A stretch of 64,000 nt of DNA from Paracoccaceae bacterium (GCA_028874915.1 JAPPHA010000116.1:1-64000), one strand, 5' to 3'. Shown: positions 35,845 through 45,598, counted from the first letter of the stretch. A program made the numbers and translations. Notes: a model not told the origin generated them from the letters alone.

Positions 35845-36285
35845 ATGATCGGCCAGTTTGGTATTGGATCGGCATTGATTGTTTTGAGCATTGTCATCCA
35901 TGCCGTTTTCATGGTTTTCGCGGCTCGAGCGGTGCGCCGGCGCGGAACCTGGCTGCGTCAGCCGCCAGCATTGCCGAAACGGGCTGGCATTCTCACCGCA
36001 GTGTCCCTGTGGTTGATGGCGAGCATGAGCGTGACAGTCTGGATCTGGGCGTTTTATTTTCTTTGGGTCGGCGCGCTGGAGGATTTGGAAACGGCGATTT
36101 ATTTCTCGCTTGTATCCTTCACCACACTGGGTTTCGGCGATATCGTGCTGGCTCCGCCGCATCGCCTGTTGTCCGGTATGCTGGCGGCCAACGGCCTTGT
36201 CCTGTTCGGAATGACCGCGGCGGAGTTGCTGGATTTGATCCGCAACCTGCATGCAGCCAAGTCCGATTCGTCTCCCGACAGTTGA
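35845..36285 (+). CDS. Two-TM potassium-channel-like protein (ion channel family)
   Basis: 146 residues from ATG 35845, with GAGGAA seven bases upstream (an upstream ATG at 35803 is less likely). Topology: TM1 at about 7-27 (IGSALIVLSIVIHAVFMVFA), TM2 about 53-78, a pore helix plus filter SFTTLGFGDIVL (about residue 96), and TM at about 112-130. TTLGFGD fits the K+ selectivity signature T-x-G-[YF]-G-D. There is no regulatory (RCK/cNMP) domain, so it is a minimal pore protein. It stands alone between two gene-poor stretches. Physiological role unknown; ion selectivity is inferred from the filter only. Confidence 0.8.
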   Translation: MIGQFGIGSALIVLSIVIHAVFMVFAARAVRRRGTWLRQPPALPKRAGILTAVSLWLMASMSVTVWIWAFYFLWVGALEDLETAIYFSLVSFTTLGFGDIVLAPPHRLLSGMLAANGLVLFGMTAAELLDLIRNLHAAKSDSSPDS

Positions 36286-37502
36286 TCCTCGTCCACTCCG
36301 ACGCATGCCAAAGAACGGGAGTCGAGGACGCGTTTCGTGATTCCATGAATGGCGGCCGTGCAAGTCTTCGTCCGGGTCTTTCCGAAATATCGAAAGGTGA
36401 GCCCGACTTGAGGCGTTCGTCGAAACTCGGGAGACACCCAAGTGAGCAGTATTCGGAGTCAATCTGACGTCCGGGTCGAAAGTGGAGTCGGACCGGAAAT
36501 TCAGGGCGCCGTGAAAGACAGCGGTCCCGAGTGCAAGCGGGAACGTAAAGCCTCGATCGATGAACGGGATTTACTTTCGGCGGTGCCCCGACGGAGGCAT
36601 CCAAGCCAATTGAGAATCCTGGCTTCGTTCCAGGACTCGGCGAAATTCGTCAAGGAGGCCATTTTCCGACAGTCCGGCGGAGAACCGCACCTGAATCTGC
36701 CGCGAAACCTCACACAGACTTACATGGAGCTGCCCAAGGTCGTTCATCACATTGGGATTCCGGGTCTGCGGAAAGTGTCTGCTGGCATTTCGTGTGTGAG
36801 ACCGACGCAATCATGACCGAGCGCGCGGGAAACGGGGAAATGCCGATGAACTGGAGATGCGTCGAGACTGTGAAAGACTGGTTGCTGGCGTTCGAAGGCA
36901 GGCCGCTGATTGCTGACCGCTCGAAGCGAACTCGCGAAGGTTCTCCAAGAATCAGGACCAGACTGTCAACGATGGCTGATCCATGTCGACGAGTCATCAT
37001 CGACTGCGCAATTCGTCGTCGAGGTCTCAATGCGAGTACCATGGCGGCTTGGTGCCATTCTCCGGGCCATTCTGGACGCAGCCTGAGACGTCTTCGCACC
37101 GGGGTCCCGATTGCGGTGCGTCTCGATCGTTCGATTGTGCGGAGATTCAGAGACTCAACAGTCAATTCGATGAAACCCATCAGGCCGATCCCATCTCGGA
37201 CTCAGGCGTGAATACCATCCGTTCCCATCGCTCCTCATGATTGCATTGTACGCCTGATCCCGTCCGATGTCGCTCGCCGACGTCGTTGTTGGCCGTTCTT
37301 CGAATCCTGGACACGGTCCGTATTCACAAATGATTGACCAAGTCAGCCCGGTTCATGGTTGCGAACCGTGGCCACGAGCTGATGATTACAGTAGTTTCAT
37401 CAACGCGTTGTGCCGCGAATCCGACCTCATCAGACGCGGCTTGAACGCGGATTCCTGCCAGGCTGTGAGCCGTCGGTTCCAGGAGCAAAAAAGGTACAGC
37501 CC
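36286..37502. other. 1.2-kb region without recognisable genes
   Basis: Several overlapping short frames exist on both strands (for example plus 36442-36816 and 36792-37211, minus 36710-37180), but they contradict one another, lack ribosome-binding sites and show no protein-like composition. No tRNA, strong hairpin or direct repeat was noticed. It may be decayed coding DNA. Confidence 0.5.
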
Positions 37503-38120
37503 GTGGATCTTCGTTCGAAACGGACCCGTTTCTATGCCCGGCTTTCGACCGCAGTCGTTCTCGGCGGTCTGGCCCTCGGCGTCGGGCTTGTTGTCAATCC
37601 ATTCGTTGATCGCAATTGTCCGGCACCGTCGATCGCCGGTGGCCGTGATGTCATCGGCGGTCCGTTCACTCTGGTTTCCCATGAGGGGCGGAAGGTCGAG
37701 GAAGCGGACGTCATCACGGGTCCGACGCTGGTCTATTTCGGTTACACCTTCTGTCCGGACATCTGCCCGCTTGATCTTGATCGCAATGCCGCGACCATTG
37801 ATATCCTGGCCGCGGAAGGAGTCGACCTGCCCGGCGTGTTCATAACCGTCGATCCGGAACGGGACACACCGGAAGTTCTCGCGGAATATGTCGATGTCCT
37901 TCACCCGGGATTCACCGGCCTCACCGGAACTCCGGATCAGGTCGCGGCTGCGGCAGATGCCTACCGGGTCTTCTTCAGGAAGGCGGGCGAAGGTGAAGAC
38001 TATCTCGTTGATCACTCGACCTTCACCTATTTGATGTCGCCGGACGGCTTGCTCGACTATTTCAAGCGTCAGGATTCGGCAGCGGATATCGCGGAGCGAA
38101 CCGCCTGCCACATCGGCTGA
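37503..38120 (+). CDS. SCO1/SenC family copper chaperone for cytochrome oxidase assembly
   Basis: 205 residues from GTG 37503 (VDLRSKRTRFYARL), chosen because the TM anchor (LSTAVVLGGLALGVGLVV, about residues 13-30) then follows a short basic cytosolic start; AAAAAAGG lies upstream. The thioredoxin-fold domain has the Cu-binding C-x3-C in YFGYTFCPDICPLDL (about residue 79) and the distal His in VDHSTFTYL (about residue 168). It delivers copper to the CuA site of cytochrome c oxidase or reduces it, in the periplasm. The next gene is convergent. Confidence 0.92.
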   Translation: MDLRSKRTRFYARLSTAVVLGGLALGVGLVVNPFVDRNCPAPSIAGGRDVIGGPFTLVSHEGRKVEEADVITGPTLVYFGYTFCPDICPLDLDRNAATIDILAAEGVDLPGVFITVDPERDTPEVLAEYVDVLHPGFTGLTGTPDQVAAAADAYRVFFRKAGEGEDYLVDHSTFTYLMSPDGLLDYFKRQDSAADIAERTACHIG

Positions 38121-38185
38121 ACCGCGCAGTTTCCCGGCTCGCTCCCCGTTTCCGCCGCCACGCAATCGGAAGGGGCGGCGTGCAG

Positions 38186-38779
38186 CTACCCTTCGAAGAG
38201 TTCGTCAAAAGCCTTCAGGAACTTGGCCTTCACAACCGGCGGTGAATGCGGCCGCAGTCTCCGCTCCGGGACGTCCGCGGAAAGAGGCTTCCCGAACAAC
38301 CGGTCGGCTTCTCCCTGGGTAAACCCGGCAAGTTGCTCGGCCTCCAGCCTGGCGGAATGCCGATCCGCCGCCTTGATCACGCGCTTGATCTTGTCCGGAA
38401 TCACGCCCGGGAGGCCGAAGCGGCGATGAATCGCCTCCGTGAGGCGCGCATCCATTTCGGCGTAACCCGGCCCGACTGAAATCTTGGCCGGTCCGACCAT
38501 GTCGCCAATGACGTACTCGGGAGCGTCATGAAGCAACGCGGCAAGACGCCAGCGCTTTTCCGAACGCGGCCGGAGCCTGTGAAACAGTTCGGCAACGAAA
38601 ATGGAGTGTTCAGCGACAGAATAGGGGAAATTCCCGACCGTTTGCCCGTTCCAGCGCGCCACAAATGCGAGACCGTGGGCGATGTCGTCGATCTCGATGT
38701 CAACAGCCGAAGGGTTCAGCAGGTCCAGCCGCCGACCGGAGAGCATTCTCTGCCAGACTCGTTGCGTTTGTCTTGCCAT
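38186..38779 (-). CDS. HD-domain phosphohydrolase (YfbR-type)
   Basis: 197 residues from ATG 38779 (MARQTQRVWQRMLSGRR); the frame is open to 38806. The N-terminus RRLDLLNP and IEIDDIAHGLAFVARWNG matches a family of alphaproteobacterial HD hydrolases. Metal ligands: His in YSVAEHSIF, His-Asp in ALLHDAPEYVIGDM (about residue 84), and an Asp in KAADRHS. YfbR-type proteins hydrolyse deoxynucleoside monophosphates; the substrate here is not proven. Convergent with the SCO1 gene. Confidence 0.88.
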   Translation of the reverse strand: MARQTQRVWQRMLSGRRLDLLNPSAVDIEIDDIAHGLAFVARWNGQTVGNFPYSVAEHSIFVAELFHRLRPRSEKRWRLAALLHDAPEYVIGDMVGPAKISVGPGYAEMDARLTEAIHRRFGLPGVIPDKIKRVIKAADRHSARLEAEQLAGFTQGEADRLFGKPLSADVPERRLRPHSPPVVKAKFLKAFDELFEG

Positions 38780-39105
38780 CACGATGTCCTGTTGCCCGGC
38801 ATACATTGTTGCCTTTCTGCTGACTGTGCGATTCCCGCGTCTCCAATAGCTCGTACGGCACGAGTCGCTCGTCGAAGTTCAATCATCCGCGCCTTGGCTC
38901 CGGTCACCTGCGACTGTCAGCGCGAAGCCTGTCCGTCGCCGCATTGCCGGGCCACACACGGTTGTCTCGGTCGGCAACTGTTCAGGCGACGCTCGGCCGT
39001 TGCCAATCCGCTTCCTAGCGAGGGTGGCCTCTTCTTGTCGACATGAATCGCGGATGGTAAACGCCGACGCCTTCAACTTGGGCGAGCCACGGGAGGATTC
39101 AGCCT
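38780..39105. other. Divergent intergenic region before ahcY
   Basis: 326 bases between the divergent HD hydrolase and ahcY genes. It ends in GGGAGG, a good ribosome-binding site for ahcY. I looked for an SAH riboswitch, known before ahcY in other bacteria, and did not find its conserved GCGCTGC/CCAGGCTCGG parts. No other structure was recognised. Confidence 0.5.
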
Positions 39106-40500
39106 ATGTCCGGTGATCATGTCGTACGTGACATCACCTTGGCCGATCGGGGTCGCCACGAAATCAGAATTGCTGAAACGGAGATGCCGGGGCTGATGAC
39201 GCTCCGGGCGGAATATGCGGGTCAGACCCCGCTGGCCGGAGCCCGGATCGCCGGATCGCTGCATATGACCATACAGACGGCGGTGCTGATCGAAACCCTG
39301 ACTGGTCTCGGTGCCGAGGTCCGCTGGGCGTCCTGCAACATCTTCTCCACCCAGGACCAGGCCGCGGCGGCCATTGCCCGCACGGGCACGCCCGTATTCG
39401 CCTTCAAGGGTGAGACCCTCGAGGAATACTGGGCCTTCACCGATCGCATCTTTGCCTTCGATGATGCGCCGGCCAACATGATCCTCGACGACGGCGGCGA
39501 CGCCACGCTTTACATCCTGTTGGGGGCCCGCGTGGAAGAGGGGGAGACCGGGCTGATTTCCACGCCCGAGTCGGAAGAGGAGGAGGCCCTCTTTGCCCGG
39601 ATCCGTTCCCGACTTTCCGAGAGCCCGGGATGGTTTGTTCGTCAGCGTGCGGCCATCCGTGGAGTCAGTGAAGAGACCACCACCGGCGTCAACCGTCTTT
39701 ACCGTCTTCAGGAACAGGGTCAGCTTCCGTTCCCGGCGATCGATGTCAACGCTTCGGTAACCAAGTCCAAGTTCGACAATCGGTACGGGTGCAAGGAATC
39801 GCTGGTCGATGGCATCCGCCGGGCAACCGATACCATGGTCGCCGGCAAGGTGGCGGTGATCTGCGGGTACGGGGACGTCGGAAAGGGATGTGCTGCCTCG
39901 CTCCGCGGCGCCGGGGCTCGGGTCAAGGTCACCGAGGTCGATCCGATCTGTGCCCTGCAGGCCGTGATGGATGGCTACGAGGTGACCACTGTCGAGGAAG
40001 AACTGCCGAATGCCGATATCTTCGTCACGGCAACCGGCAATCGGGACGTGATCCGCATCGAGCACATGCGCGAGATGAAGGATATGGCGATCGTTGGAAA
40101 CATCGGGCACTTCGATAATGAGATTCAGGTCTCGAGCTTGAGAAATCATCGGTGGACGAACGTCAAGGATCAGGTGGATCTGATCGAAATGCCCCGGGGC
40201 AACCGGATCATCCTTCTTTCGGAAGGCCGCCTCCTGAATCTCGGAAATGCCACGGGCCATCCGTCATTCGTCATGTCGACCTCTTTCACCAACCAGGTCC
40301 TGGCGCAAATCGAACTGTGGACCCGGGGCGAACGCTACGGCAACAGCGTTCACGTGTTGCCGAAGCATCTTGACGAGAGAGTCGCACGGATGCATCTCGA
40401 CAAAGTCGGCGCCAGGCTGACCACATTGTCAGATGTGCAGGCCGACTATATCGGTGTTGAGACTGACGGACCGTACAAGCCCGATCACTATCGGTACTGA
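39106..40500 (+). CDS. ahcY: S-adenosylhomocysteine hydrolase
   Basis: 464 residues, including the roughly 40-residue insertion typical of the bacterial long form (visible as [21 protein letters not shown]). It hydrolyses SAH to adenosine and homocysteine with tightly bound NAD+. Landmarks: [32 protein letters not shown]-binding [20 protein letters not shown] (landmark GYGDVGKG near residue 255), and C-terminal [21 protein letters not shown] ending KPDHYRY. Adenosine output relates it to the nucleoside enzymes further right in the window, though those are far away. Confidence 0.96.
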   Translation: MSGDHVVRDITLADRGRHEIRIAETEMPGLMTLRAEYAGQTPLAGARIAGSLHMTIQTAVLIETLTGLGAEVRWASCNIFSTQDQAAAAIARTGTPVFAFKGETLEEYWAFTDRIFAFDDAPANMILDDGGDATLYILLGARVEEGETGLISTPESEEEEALFARIRSRLSESPGWFVRQRAAIRGVSEETTTGVNRLYRLQEQGQLPFPAIDVNASVTKSKFDNRYGCKESLVDGIRRATDTMVAGKVAVICGYGDVGKGCAASLRGAGARVKVTEVDPICALQAVMDGYEVTTVEEELPNADIFVTATGNRDVIRIEHMREMKDMAIVGNIGHFDNEIQVSSLRNHRWTNVKDQVDLIEMPRGNRIILLSEGRLLNLGNATGHPSFVMSTSFTNQVLAQIELWTRGERYGNSVHVLPKHLDERVARMHLDKVGARLTTLSDVQADYIGVETDGPYKPDHYRY

Positions 40501-40926
40501 AAGATCGGGAATCCGTCGGAAACCGCCAAGCCAGTGGCACCCGCTCACCCAGGTTGACGGGGCGCTTCAGAACCTGAGGGTGAGCCCGATTGACGGGCCT
40601 TGGTCATGGGTTTCGGTCCCAAATCTGGTGAGGAGTGCCGCGGCCGCCGTGCGCGGTAGGAGAATTCTGGGATAATCGCAACATAGTCCCCGTCAGTCAC
40701 AGAGCGTCAAGACAGACTGTCAGTCCTTGTGGCTGAATGGCGTTCAATCCGCTGCCGCTTCATGCAGCCGTCATGTTGTGCTCAGCAAGATATGACTGCG
40801 AGGCCGGATCGCGTTTGCCGTTGTTCAGACCCGGCTCCCGGGGTTCCTGTGCCACACAACAAGCCGCGCGATTCCGACTGATATCATGATCGCATGTCCG
40901 GACTTCGGGAGATGCGATAAGGACCA
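40501..40926. other. Intergenic region between convergent genes
   Basis: 426 bases between ahcY (plus) and the TRAP permease (minus). No reading frame of note and no clear intrinsic terminator for either gene. This is the left border of the TAXI-TRAP insertion in the core region. Confidence 0.5.
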
Positions 40927-43530
40927 TCAAGCGGTCTCCAACTGTCCTGCCCGACGGCGTTGCATAAGATACACGAAACCGAGGAGCAGCAACGCGGGCA
41001 AGTAGAACACCTCTTTCGGCAACCTCTCGGCCTCGGCCCGGATGTTGCTCACCACGACCGGATCATCGCTGTAGTAGTCAAAGAGCGTTCCGATCTTTTC
41101 AAAAAACGGTGTCTGCGGGAACGGCTCTTCGACCCTGGCCAGGCCGTCTTCCACGTTGATCGTGAGCCCCGCCGCTTCCAGCCGCTGGATGGCCTCCGCC
41201 CGCCGCCCCATAGGCACGAGGATCGTGGTGGACGTCATCTCTCCGGAATCGAAGTCGGGTCCGGAAATCACGAATGTCAAAACGCCGTTGTCCGGCACGG
41301 TGCCCACGACATCATAAACCAGGCTCGGGTTGCTGTCGTCATAGGGCGGATGCACCTGATCCAGCCAGAATCCCGGCCGGAAGAGCGTGAAGGCAACGAG
41401 CAGCAGGATTGCACTCTCCCATATCCTGTTTCGAACCAGCCAGAATCCCTGGGTCGCCGACGCGAAAAGAAGCATGGCTATGACTGCAACAATGAACACG
41501 AACACGGCCTTGGCCAGCGTCACGTCGATCAGCAGGAGTTCGGTGTTGAAGATAAAGAGAAACGGCAAGAGGGCGGTGCGGATGTCATAGGCAAAGCCCT
41601 GAATCCCGGTTTTGATCGGATCGCCCTTGGAGATCGCGGCAGCGGCAAAGGCGGCAAGGCCCACAGGCGGTGTGTCATCCGCAAGAATGCCGAAATAGAA
41701 CACAAAAAGATGGACCGCGATCAGCGGAACGATCAACCCGGACTTCGCTGCCAGGGCCAGGATCACCGGTGCCATAAGCGACGAAACGACAATGTAATTT
41801 GCCGTCGTCGGCAGTCCCATCCCCAGGATCAGGCTCATGACAGCGATCAGCACCAGCATGATCATCAGGTTTCCGCCCGAAAGGAACTCGACCAGTTCGC
41901 CCACGACCTGATGCGCGCCGGTCAGGGAGATCGTGCCGACGATGATCCCCGCAGCCCCCGTGGCGACCGAGATGCCGATCATGTTGCGTGATCCGGCAAT
42001 CATGCCATCGAGCCATTCCCGCCAGCCCCGCCACCACGCGGAGACGAGGTTGCCTTCTCCCCGCATCACCGCCTTGATCGGATGTTGGGAAAGCGCGACC
42101 GCAATCATCGCCAGCGTGGCCCAGTAGGCCGAGAAGGCCGGAGAGAGACGCTCGATCGTGATGCACCAGATCAGGATCACGATGGGCAGGATGTAATACA
42201 GCCCGGTCATCGCTGTCTTCCCGGCGGGCGGCAATTCCGTGATCGGTGCATCCGGCGCGTCGACCACCAGGTCCGGTTGCCGCGAGGCAAACCAGAGGAG
42301 GACCAGGTAAGCCACGGAACAGAGAACGATCACGATCGGAAAGGCCGCATCGGGTGCGGCCAACTTGATCCACCCAAGCCCGTAATAAACCGCGATCCCA
42401 AGCACTGCGATGCCGATAAATCCACCGAGAAAGCCGATCAGCTTGGTCGCGAAGGTCAGCGAAGACGGTGGTTTCTGCAGGCCCTTCAGGCCCAGTTTCA
42501 TCGCTTCGAGATGCACGATGTAGACGAGCGCGATATAGCTCACGAGCGCAGGCACCAGCGCATGTTTGATGATCTCGGTGTAGCTCACGCCCGTGAATTC
42601 CGAGATCAGGAAAGCTGCGGCCCCCATCACAGGCGGCGTCAGCTGACCGTTTGTCGATGATGCGACCTCGACAGCTCCAGCCTTTTCGGGCGAAAACCCG
42701 GTGCGCTTCATCAGGGGAATGGTGAAGGTGCCGGTCGTCACCGTGTTCGCAATGGACGAGCCGGAATACAGGCCGCTCATTGCACTGGCCACAACGGCCG
42801 CCTTTGCCGGACCGCCACGCAAGTGACCCAGCAGTGCGAAACTGATCTTGATGAAGTAATTCCCGGCCCCTGCCTTCTCCAGTATCGCACCGAAAAGCAC
42901 AAAGAGGAAAATTAGCGACGCCGAAACGCCGAGGGCGACTCCGAACACGCCTTCGTTCTGCATCCAGAAATGCCACATGGCCTTGCTGTACGAGGCGCCC
43001 TTCCACTGCATCGCCTCGGGCAGCCAGCGGGTGTCGCCAAAAAAGACGTAGAGGACGAAAAACCCGGCGACGATCGCCAGCGGCAGGCCAAGAACGCGGT
43101 AGACCGTCAGAAAGAGTATGATCATCCCGATGGTCGAAATGATCAGGTCACCATTGGTCGGGAGTCCCGCGCGCAATGCGATCTCATTGCGCAAGACGAC
43201 GATGTAGAGACATGAAAGAATGCCGAGCGCGGCCAGGACCCAGTCATACCAGGGGATGGTATCTTTCGGACTGCCCTTGAAGAACGGAAAAGCAAAGGAA
43301 GCGAGCAGCAGGCCAAAAGCCAGGTGGATCAACCGCGCATTCGAATTCGTGACGACGCCGAACCCGAGGTGTTCCTGAATCGTAAAGGGCAGGTTCGAGG
43401 CGATGTAGAGCTGAAAAACCGCCCAGATCAGCGCGATCCACCAGATCATGCTGCCCTGCCACCCGACGGCATTGCGCCCGCCGGTATCCGTCGCAGTGAA
43501 ATCCCCTAGTTTATCCGACTCTGCCGACAC
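40927..43530 (-). CDS. TRAP transporter fused permease (DctQM type) with C-terminal DUF3394-like domain
   Basis: 867 residues. It is a fusion of the small (4-TM) and large (12-TM) TRAP permease subunits, as found in TAXI-type systems. Landmarks: GAILEKAGAGNYFIKISFALLGH (landmark EKAGAGNYF), SAMSGLYSGSSIANTVTTGTFTIPLMKRTGF (landmark SGSSIANTVTTG), AFLISEFTGVSY, GMGLPTTANYIVV, and FGILADDTPPVGLAAF. After the last transport helices comes a soluble segment of about 130 residues and a final TM, corresponding to the DUF3394-type tail of these permeases. Substrate unknown. It follows the binding-protein gene after 84 bases containing a strong hairpin. Confidence 0.93.
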   Translation of the reverse strand: MSAESDKLGDFTATDTGGRNAVGWQGSMIWWIALIWAVFQLYIASNLPFTIQEHLGFGVVTNSNARLIHLAFGLLLASFAFPFFKGSPKDTIPWYDWVLAALGILSCLYIVVLRNEIALRAGLPTNGDLIISTIGMIILFLTVYRVLGLPLAIVAGFFVLYVFFGDTRWLPEAMQWKGASYSKAMWHFWMQNEGVFGVALGVSASLIFLFVLFGAILEKAGAGNYFIKISFALLGHLRGGPAKAAVVASAMSGLYSGSSIANTVTTGTFTIPLMKRTGFSPEKAGAVEVASSTNGQLTPPVMGAAAFLISEFTGVSYTEIIKHALVPALVSYIALVYIVHLEAMKLGLKGLQKPPSSLTFATKLIGFLGGFIGIAVLGIAVYYGLGWIKLAAPDAAFPIVIVLCSVAYLVLLWFASRQPDLVVDAPDAPITELPPAGKTAMTGLYYILPIVILIWCITIERLSPAFSAYWATLAMIAVALSQHPIKAVMRGEGNLVSAWWRGWREWLDGMIAGSRNMIGISVATGAAGIIVGTISLTGAHQVVGELVEFLSGGNLMIMLVLIAVMSLILGMGLPTTANYIVVSSLMAPVILALAAKSGLIVPLIAVHLFVFYFGILADDTPPVGLAAFAAAAISKGDPIKTGIQGFAYDIRTALLPFLFIFNTELLLIDVTLAKAVFVFIVAVIAMLLFASATQGFWLVRNRIWESAILLLVAFTLFRPGFWLDQVHPPYDDSNPSLVYDVVGTVPDNGVLTFVISGPDFDSGEMTSTTILVPMGRRAEAIQRLEAAGLTINVEDGLARVEEPFPQTPFFEKIGTLFDYYSDDPVVVSNIRAEAERLPKEVFYLPALLLLGFVYLMQRRRAGQLETA

Positions 43531-43565
43531 CGGTCCGAACCCCTGTCTTGGTCATGTCAAAGTAA

Positions 43566-43592
43566 CCGGGGGCGGTTTTAAACCGCCCCCGG
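43566..43592 (-). promoter_or_regulatory. Intercistronic hairpin between TAXI binding protein and TRAP permease genes
   Basis: Long perfect inverted repeat: CCGGGGGCGGTTT at the left arm and AAACCGCCCCCGG at the right arm (43566-43592) with almost no loop, at least 10 GC pairs in a row. No T-run follows on the minus strand, so read-through into the permease is expected. It very likely stabilises the 3' end of the binding-protein message or partly terminates it. Confidence 0.7.
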
Positions 43593-43614
43593 ACCTGTCA
43601 GCAAAGTGCCTGGA

Positions 43615-44580
43615 TTACATCCAGCCGGCCTCTTTGTAATATTTGGCCGCACCGGCATGGAGCGGGGCCGAGAGGCTGTCCGTGATCATCTCTTCGGGCT
43701 TCAGATTGGCGAAAGCCGGGTGAAGCTTCCGGAACTGGTCGAAGTTTTCAAAGACGGCCTTGACCACGATATAGACAACGTCCTCGGGGACATCCGCGCT
43801 GGTCACGAAGGTCGCGCCCACGCCGAAGGTGCGGATGTCTTCTTCATTGTCGTACATGCCCGCCGGAATCGTCGCGTAGCGGTAGAACGGATTGTCGGCG
43901 ACAAGCATGTCAATCGCTTCGCCTTCCACGTGCACCAGGTGCGCATCGCAAGAGGCAAGCGACTCCTGGGTCAGGGCGGACGGATGGCCCACCAACCAGA
44001 AATACGCGTCGATCTTGCCATCGCAAACGGCCTGGCCGGTCTCCGCGGATTTCATTTCGGCGGCAAGCTTGAGGTCCGAGCGTTCCCAGCCGAGTGCTTC
44101 CTCAATCACTTCCCAAGTGCCGCGCGTACCGGATCCCGGGTTCCCGATGTTGAGTCGCTTGCCCTTTGCATCGGTCAACGTGGCGATACCGGACGCATCC
44201 GACGCGATCACCGTCACGGGCTCCGGGTGAACCGAAAATACGGCACGCAGATTTTCAAACGCGCCCTGGTCCTCGAATTTCGAGGATCCGTGATAGGCGT
44301 GATACTGCCAGTCCGATTGAGCAACGCCGAATTCCAGCTCACCCTGCCGAATCGTGTTGATGTTGTAGATCGATCCACCGGTGGACTCTGCCGAGCAGCG
44401 GATACCGTGCTCTTTCCGGTCCTTGTTGACCATCCGGCAGATCGCACCGCCAGTGGGATAGTAAACGCCCGTCACACCTCCGGTGCCGATCGAAATGAAC
44501 TGCTGCTGCGCGGTCGTCCCTGTCGCGATCGACATGCCCACCGTCGCAAGCGCTGCGAAACAGATGCTTCGAATTCTCAT
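43615..44580 (-). CDS. TAXI-family TRAP solute-binding protein
   Basis: 321 residues with a signal peptide (MRIRSICFAALATVGMSIATGTTAQ, cleavage near residue 25). The mature start QFISIGTGGVTGVYYPTGGAIC (landmark GTGGVTGVYYPTGG) is diagnostic for the TAXI group, and RCSAESTGGSIYNI and FGVAQSDWQYHAY follow. It binds a carboxylate-type ligand in the periplasm and docks to the fused permease encoded next. A very good Shine-Dalgarno (AGGAGGG) lies four bases before the ATG. First gene of a two-gene operon. Confidence 0.94.
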   Translation of the reverse strand: MRIRSICFAALATVGMSIATGTTAQQQFISIGTGGVTGVYYPTGGAICRMVNKDRKEHGIRCSAESTGGSIYNINTIRQGELEFGVAQSDWQYHAYHGSSKFEDQGAFENLRAVFSVHPEPVTVIASDASGIATLTDAKGKRLNIGNPGSGTRGTWEVIEEALGWERSDLKLAAEMKSAETGQAVCDGKIDAYFWLVGHPSALTQESLASCDAHLVHVEGEAIDMLVADNPFYRYATIPAGMYDNEEDIRTFGVGATFVTSADVPEDVVYIVVKAVFENFDQFRKLHPAFANLKPEEMITDSLSAPLHAGAAKYYKEAGWM

Positions 44581-44664
44581 GTGCCCTCCTAATCGTATGC
44601 TGTGTGTTGAGAGTGGTTCGGGCCTCTAGACTTGCCACGTTTCGATGACGGGCCCTGCCAGGAA

Positions 44665-44694
44665 AGCCTACATGGATTCATTCGGAGTCGTCAA
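44665..44694 (-). promoter_or_regulatory. Candidate promoter of the TAXI-TRAP operon
   Basis: On the minus strand TTGACG (44694 to 44689) and TAGGCT (44670 to 44665) are 18 bases apart, about 85 bases before the binding-protein start. The region around it is unusually A/T-rich for the window, which fits a promoter. Confidence 0.4.
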
Positions 44695-44828
44695 GAAAAT
44701 ACAGGAATTTCCAGATATTTCCGTTAAAATTCTGCGACGTGCGCAATCTCCTCGGCGGTGAACACGATGTCATGGACAATGTACTCCCGGTATCCCTTGC
44801 GTACCGCCATCTGCGCCGCGGCGCTGGG

Positions 44829-44978
44829 ATCCGTTCGGCGCAGTGTCTCGCCAGGAAAACGCTCCGGGAATTCTGGCAACGCCACTCGAATGCTCAAGAA
44901 TCGCTTCTCGCATGGCATCAGGAATTGAAACAGGCAGGGTTCGGGTCCAGAACGGAACAATTACAGGATGTTGACGAA
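44829..44978 (+). pseudogene. Remnant of a HigB-type toxin gene
   Basis: In the frame open from 44739, residues read CLARKTLREFWQRHSNAQ and then LLAWHQELKQAGF. This is the N-terminal helix pair of HigB-type mRNA interferases (R-K-T-L-R-E-F-W-x-x-H ... A-W-x-x-E-x-K-x-A). After about 50 residues the similarity ends: the expected NRVVFNIxGNKYR core is missing, and no antitoxin gene follows. On the opposite strand a 78-codon frame (44724-44960) ends in VRKGYREYIVHDIVFTAEEIAHV, which could be the tail of another unknown gene. The stretch 44581-45175 holds nothing else. Confidence 0.45.
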
Positions 44979-45175
44979 ATGCATTGGGACCGGCTGCGTC
45001 CGGCGAATGTTCGATATGGGTTCTTCAGGTCGGAAACCGATGAATGTCCGCAGAGGGCCGGGTGCCGGACATGCCGCACAAACGTCGATGGCGGTTCCTT
45101 AGGAAACCTGCACCGCCGAGGCCCGTACCGAGTCCCCTGCTGGATGCCCATACCGGCCGGGGTTGATTGTCTGTG

Positions 45176-45598
45176 TCAGAGGCCGCCAAGTTCGCAGACG
45201 ATCCGCCACTCGCTTTCGGTAACCGGCTGAACCGAGAGGCGAGTATTGTTGACGAGGACCATGTCCGCGAGCCGCGGGTCGGTCCGACACTGGGCGAGGG
45301 TCACGGGGACCGGAAACGGCTTGATGGCCTTCACATCGACGCACTCCCAGCGGGAATCGTCAGTCGTGCTGTCGGGATGGGTCTTGGCCGTAATCTCGAC
45401 GATACCGACGATACGCTTCTCACCGACCGAATGGTAGAAGAAACCCTGATCGCCGATCTCCATTTGGCGCATGTTGTTGCGCGCCTGGTAGTTTCGAATT
45501 CCGTCCCACTCGACGCCATCGGGATCGGTGGCGGCGCTTGCAACCTGGTCGTCCCAGCTCCATTCCCCCGGTTCTGACTTGAAAAGCCAATAGGCCAT
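45176..45598 (-). CDS. EVE-domain protein (thymocyte nuclear protein 1-like)
   Basis: 140 residues from ATG 45598 (MAYWLFKSEPGEWSWDD); the open frame extends to 45727 without homology. The whole protein is one EVE domain: W-x-K-SEP start, GIRNYQARNNMRQM (about residue 37), FFYHSVGEKRIVGIVEI, and SVQPVTESEWRIVCELGGL at the end (landmark SVQPVTESEW). EVE domains are PUA-like and bind modified bases; the exact ligand is not known. It is followed downstream by nothing on the same strand and preceded by gpsA (160 bases). Confidence 0.9.
   Translation of the reverse strand: MAYWLFKSEPGEWSWDDQVASAATDPDGVEWDGIRNYQARNNMRQMEIGDQGFFYHSVGEKRIVGIVEITAKTHPDSTTDDSRWECVDVKAIKPFPVPVTLAQCRTDPRLADMVLVNNTRLSVQPVTESEWRIVCELGGL

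Noticed and set aside
37290..37330. tRNA-like TTCGAATC sequence
   Set aside because: The T-loop-like word has no matching acceptor and anticodon stems around it.
38780..39105. SAH riboswitch upstream of ahcY
   Set aside because: The conserved parts (GCGCTGC near the 5' side, CCAGGCTCGG, and the pseudoknot arm) were not found in the leader on the plus strand.
40501..40926. Intrinsic terminator for ahcY or the TRAP operon
   Set aside because: Short inverted repeats exist but none is followed by a T-run in either direction.
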